Shown piece by piece: positions 22,584 to 34,078 of a stretch of 64,000 nt of DNA (position 1 is the stretch's first letter; each line of letters starts with the position of its first letter). The DNA is taken from contig JAAONU010000004.1 of the NCBI GenBank assembly GCA_012932295.1, positions 10,478,630 through 10,542,629 of the forward strand, written 5' to 3'. The notes under the pieces are model-generated. The model searched no databases. It was not told where the DNA came from and saw only the letters and a program-made list of their open reading frames with translations. Source of the stretch: Cyclina sinensis (taxonomy: Eukaryota > Mollusca > Bivalvia > Venerida > Veneridae). A program made the translations under genes and the position numbers.

Positions 22584-25500
22584 TCACCACTCTATGTCAG
22601 GATCTACTTTCCCTTTAACTTTTATCTTTTTGGTTGGCTTATTGTCCTCAATGGTAAATGTATGGATGCTACTTTTTCCTGATGGCCGAGCAGCGCCACC
22701 TTTCTTTGACTTTGACGCCATCTTTCCGTGATCTGAAAAATAATGCGAATCAGACCTTCCGTCGTTTTCGTCATCATTGGCATCCGAACATTCGCAGCAT
22801 TTTCCATCCCTTTTAAGATACTTCCAAAGGATAACACTAATGAAGATTGCCAGGAATACACCACCGGCGACAACAGCTATTGCTAAAAGGCCATACTTTC
22901 CGAGTCCCGTAACTTTATTTATGACATCGTCGAAAATGGAACATCCGGCCTACAATCAAAACGTGATTTGAAAAATTATAACCAGCTCTGAATAGTATTA
23001 GGTCATTGACATTACATCATATAAAATATGGAGAAGTTCCAATGCCACATCATGACCTTAAGAACTAATGTTATTTTTCTTCGGAACGATCGAAGTGCCG
23101 TCTTGATGATTTTTCTAATGTATACAGCCAGGGATACAGTAAGTCCAAGATACAGCGTAATATCTTGTTTTTAGCAGACAGGCCATTCTCATCGATTTTC
23201 AGCGGCGAAATGGCCAATAGTACTAAGATTTTGAACCAGATTTTGATCTAGTACTAACTGTTCTACAGTAGAGAAATACACAGGCACACGAAAAGTTCAT
23301 CTCTGATTTGTTAGTCTATATGACACATTTAAACAGTTGTAATTACCAGTTCTTTGTTTTCGTCTGCTTTGTCGATGCAGTGGTCATGGCCATCACATTT
23401 GAGATCACAGGAAATGCACCTAGAACACAGTGTAATGACGTAAAGTAAAACTTAACAAAAAAAATTAAAAGTGATATTGTAACTATAATTATTTATGAAC
23501 AGTACTCGATTGAAGCTTCTTCGAACTCTTGCCAGTATTAAACCCCGGAAGTCACGGTCAAAGTCATTGTATGTGGTTTGAAACAATGACTTCCGGACCT
23601 TCTATACCCTTGCGTTACACACTGTCATAATATACAATATACTAACTAAGCCTCAAATACATCTAATATCTGTTGTTCAACCAGTGACATTATTACATTG
23701 TTAAGTTAGTTATTTATATTTACGGCAGCATGATCAACTCTTGGACAAGGTTGTTGTGGCTTGAGATTTTTCGCATTTTGATGTGTTTTGTTGATTTTTG
23801 TTTAGACCTACGATAGACTTTTCCTCCTCCATTCTTTCTTATTATTATTCCGATACTATACCTTGCTGTATCGCACTTAAATTCAGAACCGGAACACGTT
23901 CCTTCGCGAAAACTGGTGACAACAGCTACAAATCCCTTTCCCTCCGTGGACGAATCCGAGATGAACTTAACTTCTACTTTTTCTGTTTCTGATATAAAAT
24001 CTGAAAAAAGAGGATAAATAAAACCTGAATGGTTACCTTCCTTGCTCTTATTTGCCAAGTTCATCAGAGACGAATAAATGATTTACCGACGGATTGGTTA
24101 AAAATGAACTAAAGTCGAATGGGCTGTTTTATTTTCATTACTGTACTTCAGTCTGATTAGTCGATAATCATTTTAATTAGATCAGGAATATTTAAGTAAA
24201 CATACATTTTCAGTTTAGATCAACCCCTGAAACGGCATAAAAAATATTGTTTGCTTACGAATATCCTTTACAATTTTATTAAAATGAATTTTGGAAATTT
24301 CAATAACTGTGACAGAAAAACATTTTACCTTCTTTTGTGCATAACGTCGTTTCTTTTGTGCTCCCTGGAAAAAATATATGATTATATGACTAGAAACTGT
24401 GATTATATTTTTCATGGTTTGCCCTGCTTTTTGACACACTTAACACAAAATTCTAGCAAAAAAAAAAAAAAATAAATAAATAAAATAAAACAAAGTTTAA
24501 TTTGTAATGCTGATTTTATCATTTACTCCCGGCGGTGCCGACTACATAGCAAAAAAAAATCATATACATGTACGTGATTTAAAAAAGCAAAATGAAGGCA
24601 CATGTACACAACTATTGTCTTATCTTAAAAAAAACTTCTTGTTAGTTGTTACCTCTGTTGAATAGCAGAGTTCACAGACCATACATCTTACCCCCACCCC
24701 GGGAAAACCCGCCAATTTTCTAGCAAAAATAGATGAGATTAAACCCACCTGTTCCTTTCTCTGTGAGTACTATCTTGTCTTTACAGGTACCACCATCTTT
24801 AGGCTGAAGCTCGAAAAACGAGAACTGCACGAGTACCTTGTATCCTGAAAAAACACACAATATATTTGAAGCCTAAAATAAATAACCATTTCAACCTATT
24901 GCTTTCCTGTATCTTTAAACATCTTTCGAAAGCTTTGAATGAGTGTATGAATAAAGGGACTTTCTAGAGCTACAATGAAGTACTAGTATTAACTATGAGG
25001 ATGTTTTCGGGTCGAACCTCTACATTATGTAGGAGGAGCAGTGGTCCCGGACTCCCGATCCGGAGTTTACTGGTTCGAATCCCACCAGGTGTGAGACTAA
25101 GAGTCTCAAGTGACATTCAACATTCCTCACTTTCGGCGCAAGTACTGGTTTGAACCCAGGAGGGAATAATATAAGTTGGAAGAACTTACTTCCAAATCAA
25201 TGTAAAATGAATAAGTTTAAACTAAACTACAATATGTACAGTATCTAATACATTTACTCTGTATTTCATTATGCCCCTATCACCTTTTTTAGGTTGGGGG
25301 GGGGGGGCATATAGATTTGCCCTTGTCCGTACGTCCCGCTGTCCGTACGTAGACCCGTTGTGTTACTCCAAACATATAACTGCTAGAGCCATGAAACATT
25401 CAAAGAATAGTTGTCAGCATGCGAACTTACGCATCTACGTGTTCTCACGCAAATTTATCGGGGATCGGCAGAGTTATGTCCCCTGATTAAGCAAAAAATA

Positions 25501-26147
25501 GCATTTTTAGACTTGTGTCGCATGTAACTCTAAAAGTATAACTGTAAGAGCCATGAAACAGAAAAGTTGTCAGCATGTGAAGTTACGCACCTGGGTATTA
25601 TGACGTAAATTTATTGGAGATCGGCAGAGTTATGCACCCCTGGTAAAACTAAAAATAGCATTTTTAGACTTTATACTCACCTGTAATTGTACATGATTTT
25701 TTTGTGACAATACAGTGGAATGTGGAGGCATCCATGCCCTACGGACACATCTCTAGTTGAATAGGCTTCTATTAATTAGGTATATTTGTAAATTATTATT
25801 AATATACGATTGGTTGATATATCAGACACAACCCTCATATTAAAAAGAGATAGTAAATGAATCTATTTAAATAAGAGATTTCTAATGAATAACTTACCAG
25901 TTTTTGTCTGAAAAGTCACTGCACACTCCTGGTCCGCTTGATAATTGTTCAGTCCACCAAAAAGTCCCGCACCAACGTGGGACCTTACCAGCACACTTGG
26001 CAAATCCACGATTGTTAAGTCACAGTCTCCAAGCTTACCTTCTTGTAAATTATATTCAGGCAACATTTTAATACAAGTGTATTCATGACAAAAACAACAG
26101 ATTAAGAATAAACAAACACGCTCGAGTTTCTTTATCATTTTTTGCAC
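22584..26147 (-). CDS. CUB-LDLa single-pass membrane protein (LDLRAD2-like)
   Basis: CDS = complement(join(22584..22949, 23347..23419, 23862..24000, 24329..24364, 24749..24844, 25898..26147)), 319 aa. All five introns are GT..AG and every phase joins (1,1,1,2,0). Exon 1: signal peptide (MIKKLERVCLFLICC) and start of a CUB domain (GDCDLTIVDL, SHVGAGLFGGLNNYQADQEC). Exon 2 continues YKVLVQFSFFELQPKDGGTC. Exon 3 is a 36-bp microexon (STKETTLCTKE). Exon 4 closes the CUB (KGFVAVVTSF) and opens an LDLa (CSGSEFKCDTAR). Exon 5 completes it with the calcium-site pattern CDGHDHCIDKADE. Exon 6 has a transmembrane helix (about 217-240, YGLLAIAVVAGGVFLAIFIS) and a basic cytoplasmic tail ending DPDIEW. One CUB, one LDLa and one TM is the plan of LDLRAD2; Neto proteins have two CUBs. 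The LDLa carries one extra cysteine. Ligand unknown. Confidence 0.88.
25040..25205 (+). repeat. tRNA-derived SINE in intron 1 of the CUB-LDLa gene
   Basis: The head has GGAGCAGTGGTCCCGGACTC and a perfect B box, GGTTCGAATCCC (25072-25083). The tail, with TTTGAACCCAGGA and AATATAAG..TG.AAGAACTT, matches the SINE at 10075-10265. Confidence 0.7.
25269..25760 (+). mobile_element. Diverged ATGCCCC..GGGGGCAT repeat element
   Basis: The left hairpin ATGCCCCTATCACC..GGGGGGGCATATAG is followed by TCCGTACG units. Two ~150-bp direct blocks follow (sharing GTTGTCAGCATG and TCGGCAGAGTTATG). It lies in intron 1 of the CUB-LDLa gene. Same general plan as the elements at 37966, 55528 and 62440; no ORF. Confidence 0.55.
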
Positions 26148-26210
26148 ATCCGTGACTTGCTACTGCTACTGTTGTGGCTGTATGGGCGCAGACATATTAA
26201 TTTTATTTTA

Positions 26211-26218
26211 TGACGTCA
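26211..26218. promoter_or_regulatory. Perfect CRE palindrome upstream of the CUB-LDLa gene
   Basis: TGACGTCA lies 64 bp upstream of the chosen ATG at 26147, followed by a near-copy, TGACATCA (26222-26229). Position and spacing suit a CREB/ATF promoter site. The transcription start was not mapped, so it may instead be in the 5' UTR. Confidence 0.45.
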
Positions 26219-27724
26219 TCAATGACATCATAGTCTACAGGCAGGTAGCAAGTTATAGTCAAAGCCCTTAGGGTGCGATCTTAAAATATAGCAAAATTGT
26301 ACAAAAGTTTCTTTGTGTAAGAGTAGGCAGATATACAAAATAAAATATATGGAAAAAATAAAGTAAATATAGCGTTTCATTAAGACGAAACATACTGATT
26401 CTTTTCCAATTCCGTACAAATCCGTGCTGAGTCACCGAGCTGAAAATGCTCTGACAGCTATTTCATGTAACTAAAGGAAACTGGAAAAAGGGGCTACTGG
26501 ATCTAGATCTATGTCTTCTGTAGAGAATAGTTCATTCCGTGTATCATGTTTCAATAAAATTTATTAACAGTCTTCCAAATTTACATACCAGTTTTTTATT
26601 CGCCCGCTTTATAACACTATATATGTATGGAAAGGGATATCCGCCAGTGTATGCATACTGCTGTATGACAATTGCATATTGCTTTGTTTAATTCGTTATT
26701 ATAATCTGCATTTCCCCATGCCTTTGAGTTTATTTCCTCTGCTTGTTGCAAATATCTTGCAGCTTTTGCAACTCGATGTATGTAAATCATACAATTTTTA
26801 ATGTAAAAGGAAAATGCATATTCGGTTGTTATTCGATTGTGTATAACCTTGAAATGTTGATGCTTATAAGTTCTTACTTCTTTTGACGTGATTCTTTGTG
26901 ACTGTATATCGTTTAATACACGCATAAGCTTTTAAACATCTATTATTTCCTTTCGGTAATTTCGACGTTGAATGTTTGTTTCAGAAGACTTTTGAAGTAC
27001 ACGATTCAGCCTGGAATTTATGTTTAGCACTCATTTATGTGCAATGCTTATTAATGTATTAAAAAAAAATTTCATAGTCGCTTAAAGATATCAGTCAGCA
27101 CAAAGCAATAGGAAACATGAAACTAACTGAATGCATCTGTGACATGTATTCATATAACGCTGGGAACCATTTTTTTCGGCAGTTTCCGTAAAAAGGTTAA
27201 TCATGAACGGTGTATTGACAAAAAAATACCAGGCAAACTAGTGCAATCCAAGACTGACAATACAAAGAGGACACAAAGGTAAACTGCTTTTTCAAAAGTT
27301 TATTTTGTTGAGAAATTTGCACTTTCCTCCCGACATAAGTACTCCAGACAACTACATTTTCACTGACCGACTATTATTTCCGTCGTCATCACGTACGTTA
27401 GTAAACTCGTAACAATAATTTTCTCTTTTTGTATTCTATAAACCTAAAAGTAGCACGAGCAAAAGCTGACCAATAAAAATAATCTATCAGCTACATTAAT
27501 CATAAATTTGGCTTTCTGTATTTATTTCATCAATAAAAAAGTAACAAGGTAAGAGCTGACCATTTCAAAAAGTCACTGGGGTACAAGTTGACCTAATTAA
27601 GTACAATCTGAAAACTTTGTTATTCATTCTTTTTTTGCATGCTATAAAGGCATGTTCCCAATTGAAAAATCCCACTTGTTTTCCAAATTATGATAAATAA
27701 TTTCTCAAAAATATAATGCTACAA

Positions 27725-27835
27725 TTTTCAGTATATTAGACTGTACAGCCTACCAGGACTCACACTCCATACCCTTGGAATACTGTTCCGCTGATCTACT
27801 GTCTGAGCTACCCAGCTTCATACAGGTTATCTTCT
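27725..27835 (-). repeat. Degenerate tRNA-like SINE head
   Basis: The minus strand reads GGGTAGCTCAGACAGTAGATC (A-box-like) and GTGTGAGTCC (weak B box), about 70 bp in all. Confidence 0.4.
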
Positions 27836-28129
27836 CTGTTAAGGAACAGTTCTGAACAGTTCTACACACTTAAGCATTTTTGATAAAATCACTCATTTTA
27901 ATGTTCACTCAAAAACAAAGCTTAATCATAAAACATACAAAATGACATTTAAAACATTTTCATGACATTTTTTTTCAGTTAGCTGAAAAAATACTAGAAA
28001 ATGAAAAAGACTCCTGTTTTTATAAATTCATCTCAGAGTTAAGTTCCGATTGACATTTTGACTAAATACTCAAATGGTGTCTTTAACTTATAGACACATC
28101 TATCTACAATCAGAGTCTCTTTTAAAGAC

Positions 28130-28260
28130 CATGCTACAATGTAGTGGTGTAGGCCACTTCCAACAACCTTGTTGTTGCCAACAGTGTTGGAGCTTCATGA
28201 AAGCGGTTGGGGTTCAATTCCCGTGAGAACCCTTAGGTTTATTTTCTCTACATGTTTGAA
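28130..28260 (+). repeat. tRNA-like SINE head
   Basis: GTAGTGGTGTAGGCCAC is followed by the B box GGTTCAATTCCCG near 28209-28221. Confidence 0.45.
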
Positions 28261-29463
28261 AATGATGTGAGACGTGGCCTGTGTCTGTGAATCTGTCAAG
28301 AAAGCATAAACAAATAACCAGATTTCTACCTCTAATCTTCATTATTTTACCCACTTTTCCGAGAATTCCAATTGACAATATAAAATTATAAATGACCTCA
28401 GGTCAAAACATGTACTTACTGTGTAATTCACTTACTTCGCCATTATTTAGCATTTCATCCAAAATACACGGGCAAGTAATTACCATTTCACCGTAAAACC
28501 ACGGAAAACACCGAAGGTCAAATTTGTTCTTCCACAGTTATCTCCTGTGTATAATAATTTGCGCTTGAATCTTAAATTCTTTACTGGTTCCCTACGAAGA
28601 TTGACGATTATACTAAATACCTCTTTTCCTGAAGTTTAAACATATTTTTCTATCGTTCATGTTGTTAAAGATTACCTTCTGGAATATTCAATTTAAACAA
28701 CAGCCATATGGCAGCAAACAAGAATGATGTTGAATAAAAAGCCGGTACATTTAAATTAAGAAACATAAAAGACTTTAGTAGTTGTTAACTACTTGTCACA
28801 TTCAATAGCAACAAATTCAAATGTATTTACAAATTCATAGTTTTCAGTCTATAATTTTACAGATAAACATTTCAAGATCACAACGGTACAAAAAATGTTA
28901 AACCACGGACTCTCAATGTGCAAATAAGAGTTAGTTGAATATGGGAATGAATTGTAACAATAGCAAGAGGAAACACGAAAAACAAATTACTTATAAATAG
29001 AATATATGCAACTTTAATGAGGTTGTCAATAAGTAGGACGCATATGAAAGTAAATTACATTAAATTGTAATTTAGCAGTAGACATACACGGTGGCGGATA
29101 TCCCCTTCCATATATATGGTCAGCATTTTTCTTCTATATCTATATCGTCCGCTTTTTCACTATATGTCTATATTGTCCGCGTTTTCTGTAGCCACTTTAT
29201 TAAATATACAAGGGTCAGGTGTATGATTAAATGAAATATACAAGTGTCAGTGCATGATTAAGTCAATTACACAAGTGGCACGTGGATATTTGAATTAGTT
29301 GATTGGTATTTATAGCAAAAAAGTTTTTTTAATTACTTACTAGAATCAATTTATATAAAACAAAACAAAAAATGCTGAATTCAAAATACCTTTTTTGAAT
29401 TATATAACTTTATATCGTCCGCTTTTTTCCCCCCTCTTTGTCAGCGTTTTTCCCTATATGTTT

Positions 29464-29522
29464 ATTGGAGAGGTCATCATTGGAGAGGTCATAATTGGAG
29501 AGGTCATCATCAGACCTCTCCA
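29464..29522. repeat. 18-bp tandem repeat with terminal hairpin
   Basis: Three copies of an 18-bp unit (TTGGAGAGGTCATCA and variants) are followed by the reverse complement GACCTCTCC, which can pair with GGAGAGGTC of any copy. Confidence 0.7.
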
Positions 29523-31413
29523 CAGTGTTGGCTTTAATTGCTGGCGGCATCCATTTTTGCGTATCAAATTAAAGTTAATGATCTCATATTAAGCCTAAAA
29601 TCATGAAAACCAGTCTACAAAGATAGTTATGCGCATGCTCCGAATCATAATACGAATTTATTTAAACGAAACCAAAATTTAAAATCGGGTCAAAACGGCC
29701 CATGGTTAAAACGGCCATGGTAAAAACGGCCCATTATGAACAGAACGTACAGAATAATTTTGTATTCCCTTAACTAAACACAAAAAATACAATTATAGGG
29801 ATGCGTTTCTTATAATGCATGCTACTTTTTAAAAACTACAAATTCTAAAATGCATTTTTTTCTGAGAAACTCATCAGCCTGTTGAACAAATTAATATTTA
29901 GCCATGGTCATGAAAAATGGTAAATATTTTTTACGAATTTCAGAGCATTTTTGACAAGTCCATTTACTCGATTTGGATCAAATTTACGCCCTTTTAATAT
30001 TTAGTCCAGCTTAACAGATTATCGCTGATTATTTTGTAAAATATTTGGACTAAGAAATGTGTAATAAAAGCTTGAAAAGGAAAACAAAACTTGATAAGCC
30101 TAAAAAAGCAGCAGTTTAACATGGGAGTTCTGGCTTCAACAACTACATGCATTGTTGTAAAAGAGGGGGGAGTAAAGCCTTAGGGGCTTATAAGAAGATC
30201 CTCAAGATTCTACAAGGTATGAAATACATAAGGTTGTCTTAATTTGTTTCATTTATTTAAATGATAGATACGCCACTATAAAAAACATTTGAATATAACT
30301 AAATTATAGTCAGTTTCGGTCATTTTGCCTAATAAGGTATTAACTATTAATAATAGTTAGGTTACTAGTTTTTATAATTATTTAAGTCACAGAACGTTTA
30401 AAAAATTGAAAATGATCTTGAAAACAAGTACATGTAGATTCATTCTTTCAGTGACGACAGCTGCTGACCTCTCTTTGGCTTACTTTTTAAAGGAAGCCAA
30501 CTTGTATTGTTCTCTTAAGGCGTCCGCGTTTTAGACTGTGTCCCTCAGATACCATATTGCATTTTAGGTCTTTGCCTTATCTGATATTTTTTTTGGTTCT
30601 TGCCGGATTCATTTTGACCACTTTGATAGTATGGTAGAAATTTTATGTTCATAAACATTCAGAATTGAAATCCTGATAGGATGACGCTTCACATACCCCA
30701 ATCTAAAAATTGGCTCAAATCTGTTGTTAGTTATATTTAATTTCACATGAGCAAAAATATCTTTCTTGTTTGAAATATGACACCCCACCTCTGTCCCTCG
30801 CCCATTTTTCTTGTATTTTTAACAGCACAGGTGCATAAAAGTATCTACGTACAAGTCATTTAAAATGGTTCTTGCTATATTTTACAGTCGTGTGAACTAT
30901 ATTATTTTTAGAAGGCTGTTTTGGTGGTTTCATACCTAATCCGCACTATACTGTACGGAGTTGTGCCCCTTTTGGATTGCAACCCATTTGCCACAATGAA
31001 AAAATAATCCGTGCCTGTAGTTGTGGCTCTCGGGTAAGCCAAATGAACCAGTAAACAATTTTAGAATAGAATTTGACCGACGACAGAAGAAAAAGGACAC
31101 AAGGACTTGGTTTACTAGACCTGATTTGAGGATCTTGATTAATCTCAGAAACTATCAAAATTGATACATGAAAATTGAAATCAGGGTCTTTCAAATACTG
31201 TAGTCCTGTTTAAAAATTAAAAGACACTGTTGAAATGCATGAAAGCTGAAGTTTAAAATGGATAGCCTGAACATTGGCCTTCATAAAACTAACTATGTTG
31301 TATCATGTTTCTCGATGACAATTACCATGGCAACATTTTTGAAACTGTTACTTCCTCTGATGGTTAAGTAAAAAATGATGTCACCGGAATAGATAGCCTA
31401 ATTAATTTGGCGT

Positions 31414-31464
31414 TAATGGTTGGACCAATTTTATATATATTTTTTTTTAATTGTCCAACCATTA
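31414..31464. repeat. Hairpin, 16-bp stem
   Basis: TAATGGTTGGAC.AATT at 31414-31430 pairs with AATTGTCCAACCATTA at 31449-31464, around an AT-rich loop. One base is unpaired. Confidence 0.6.
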
Positions 31465-32846
31465 CAAATCATTTGGAAAAAGACGTCGCCTGTCAAAAAA
31501 TATCTCGATGTCTCTTCGACAAGTCTGATTAGTTGGACTACGAAATAGAATGCTGTATCCTGGATATTGACCATTCAAAAAATAGTATGATTTTCAACTT
31601 TTTGGGTACAGTTATTTGGACTATATCCTCGGGTGCGTTAACTGCACCCCTCTAAGCTTTATCAGTTTAAGGCACAGACACTTAGGGTAAAGCAATTACA
31701 CTTGTTTTGTACAGGCGAAGCAATAAGGCACTCATATACCAAGTTTGGTGCCTCTCTGAGAACATTTCAGTAATTGCTAAAATTCACTAAATATTTATAA
31801 GCTTTACAATTTACAGTGACTATAACAATAATTTTCATGCTGCAGTTTCATTTGTAAACAGACATTAAATTTACAAGGTATGTCTACTATGAGTTTTGAA
31901 CTAAAAACTCCAGGGTGTTTAGTTCACCTTGCAATATACTAGTGTCAGCTGTCATATCTTTTGAAAAGGATATTTCTTGTTTAATACTACTCTGACTATT
32001 AAATAAATAAAAAATACATAAAGAAATAACATTAGATAAACACCAAGCCCAGATGATTTTTGACTTACTTCACTAAACTTTTATTTCTTCCTTCAAATTA
32101 ACATTCCTAATACGTCATTAAGTGTTGAGGTGATGAACAAAGAAATGCTGTTTAAATGAGAAAATACTAGATAATTAGCAAGATATTTTTAAACTGTTCA
32201 TGTCTAAAATGTAATATTTCATTCAAAATCAGATATAATCTAGTATCTTATGTTTTTATACAGCCCCTTGTATTTAAATACAAATCATGTAAGATTTCCA
32301 AGAAAAACACCAAAATTGAAAAGTCAAGGTCAGTGACATCCATGTTAACAACAGCAATTTTCCCATAAAGAAAAGGAAAGTCAGCTGTACACACAAAAAA
32401 GCAAGAAAACTTATACGGAAATGATAGAAAATCTGGAGGGTGACTATTTTCTAAATCACAAAACAGATACTAGTTTCAAGAGATACCGTCAGATTTTCTT
32501 GGTTTCGGTCAAAGGTAGGGTTTCAGAGTGGAATGGGACACACTTTAGTTTAAAAATAAAAGTGTTTTCAAAAGCCTGTCAGAAATGATGATATAATGGA
32601 AACTGAGGTATAAAGTTGCAAGGAAATTTTTTAATGCCAGCATGATTTATTTTGACAGACTGAAATAATAGCTATTTGTTTGTTTTTTATAGGAAGTCAT
32701 GTTATCATGTGAGAATAGTCAAGGATATTGGTGTATATACATTTGATTGGCATATTAAAATGACAAAATGATAACAAATGCTTGAAGAGCTCATAAATGA
32801 GACAGACTACAAATGAGATTCCAAAAAAAGAGACAACTCTGTTTTT

Positions 32847-33410
32847 AGCTCACCTGTCACATAGTGACAGAGTGAGCTTTTGTGATCGCCTTTTGTCCGT
32901 GGTCCGTCCCTGGTCCGTCCGTCCACAATTAGTTTGTTAACACTCTAGTGGTCACATTTTTGCCTCCATTGTCATGAAACTTGGTCAGGATGTTTGTCTC
33001 ATTAATTTCTCAAACGAGTTCGAATATGGGTCATCTGGGATGAAAAACTAGGTCACATGGGTAAAAAAATAGAAAAATCTTGTTAACATTCCAGAGGCTA
33101 ATTTTTTAGTACAAATATCATGAAAATTTGTCAGAATGGTTTATTCGATAATTTCTAGCACAGGTTTGAATATGGGTCATCTTGGGTCAAAAACTAGGTC
33201 ACAGCCCAAATATGGAAAAACCTTGTTAACACTCTAGAGGTAACATTTTCAGTCCAAATATCCTGGAAATTTGTCAGATAGGTAGTTTCAATGATTTCTA
33301 GGTCAAGTTTGAATTTGGGTCATTTGAGGTCAATTAACCAGGTCCATAACAACTTTGTTAAAAGCAGTCATACTCAGGTGAGCAATATAGGGCCATCATG
33401 GCCCTCTTGT
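32847..33410 (+). mobile_element. AGCTCACC...GGGCCATCATGGCCC repeat element
   Basis: The left end is AGCTCACCTGTCACATAGTG followed by GAGCTTTTGTGATCGCC and TCCG units. The right end is AGGTGAGCAATATAGGGCC followed by ATCATGGCCCTCTTG. The termini AGCTCACCT/AGGTGAGC are inverted. Three ~140-bp internal blocks share TTGTTAACA.T and TGAATATGGGTCAT. No ORF. It lies about 670 bp upstream of the first zinc-finger gene. Confidence 0.7.
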
Positions 33411-33559
33411 CATATTATGAAATTGTAGATTTTAAGATTCCTGCATTAAAGTATAGCAGTGTTATTAAATTTGCATGACAAGCTGTTACAGACTGTCACT
33501 GTAGTTAGTGGATGCATAACTATATTTTTGTGATCCTTAGATATTTATTTTAATTTCAG

Positions 33560-33625
33560 AATGGTCAAAGACCAAAAATACCAAAGAGTAGCAATTTGTA
33601 CAAATCTCACAAAATCCTGTGGCGG
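33560..33625 (+). other. Candidate first coding exon of zinc-finger gene 1
   Basis: A TTTCAG acceptor, an ATG at 33561 and a CGG/GTAAGA donor frame a short open exon (MVKDQKYQRVAICTNLTKSC). Its phase-2 end joins an acceptor at 34065/34066 (CATACAG) and enters the zinc-finger frame as ...GGHLGKMFQ.... Only phase and splice-site quality support it. If real, the protein would be 884 aa rather than 858. Confidence 0.35.
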
Positions 33626-34078
33626 GTAAGATAAAATAAGGTAAGATCTCAGTAAGTCGTGTTTGCATACTATTTCAGATATTTCCATATTTGTTGAAAC
33701 CAGATTAAAATATACTGCGTTATGCTGTAGAGCATGCTTTTATCAACAAGATGATGTCTTACTTATTAAAACCAGTTTTGTGCAATTATTTAAGGAACAG
33801 CCTGTCTATTTAAAAATTTAGAAATTTGTTTCAGTTTATCTACATCCTGACTTACTTAAAATCAAAATTTCTACAACACATTCAAAATTTTCGCTGTAAA
33901 ACTTTTGTCTTTTTATGCAGAGATGATCATTTTTATAATTTGATAATGTTTTCCAGTTAGAAATATCTCTGGTTATTTAGCATTTTGGAAAAATGTTGAC
34001 TTGCCATGTGCTTAAAAAAAAATTGCATTCTAATTTGTAATATGTCTTTTGAATAGTACATACAGACACCTAGGGAAG

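Larger units (their letters stand above)
26230..32846. other. 6.6-kb gene-poor interval
   Basis: No exon could be supported on either strand. Small structures seen: tRNA-like SINE pieces at 27725-27835 and 28130-28260, an 18-bp tandem repeat with hairpin at 29464-29522, and a 16-bp hairpin at 31414-31464. The 102-codon open stretch at 26617-26925 (minus) matches no family I recognise. Confidence 0.45.

Noticed and set aside
22622..22873. Minus-strand ORF starting MSPVVYSW
   Set aside because: Out of frame with the transmembrane/cytoplasmic exon of the CUB-LDLa gene, which explains this DNA better.
26617..26925. 102-codon minus-strand ORF upstream of the CUB-LDLa gene
   Set aside because: No recognisable motif, no splice or promoter support, typical of AT-rich chance ORFs.
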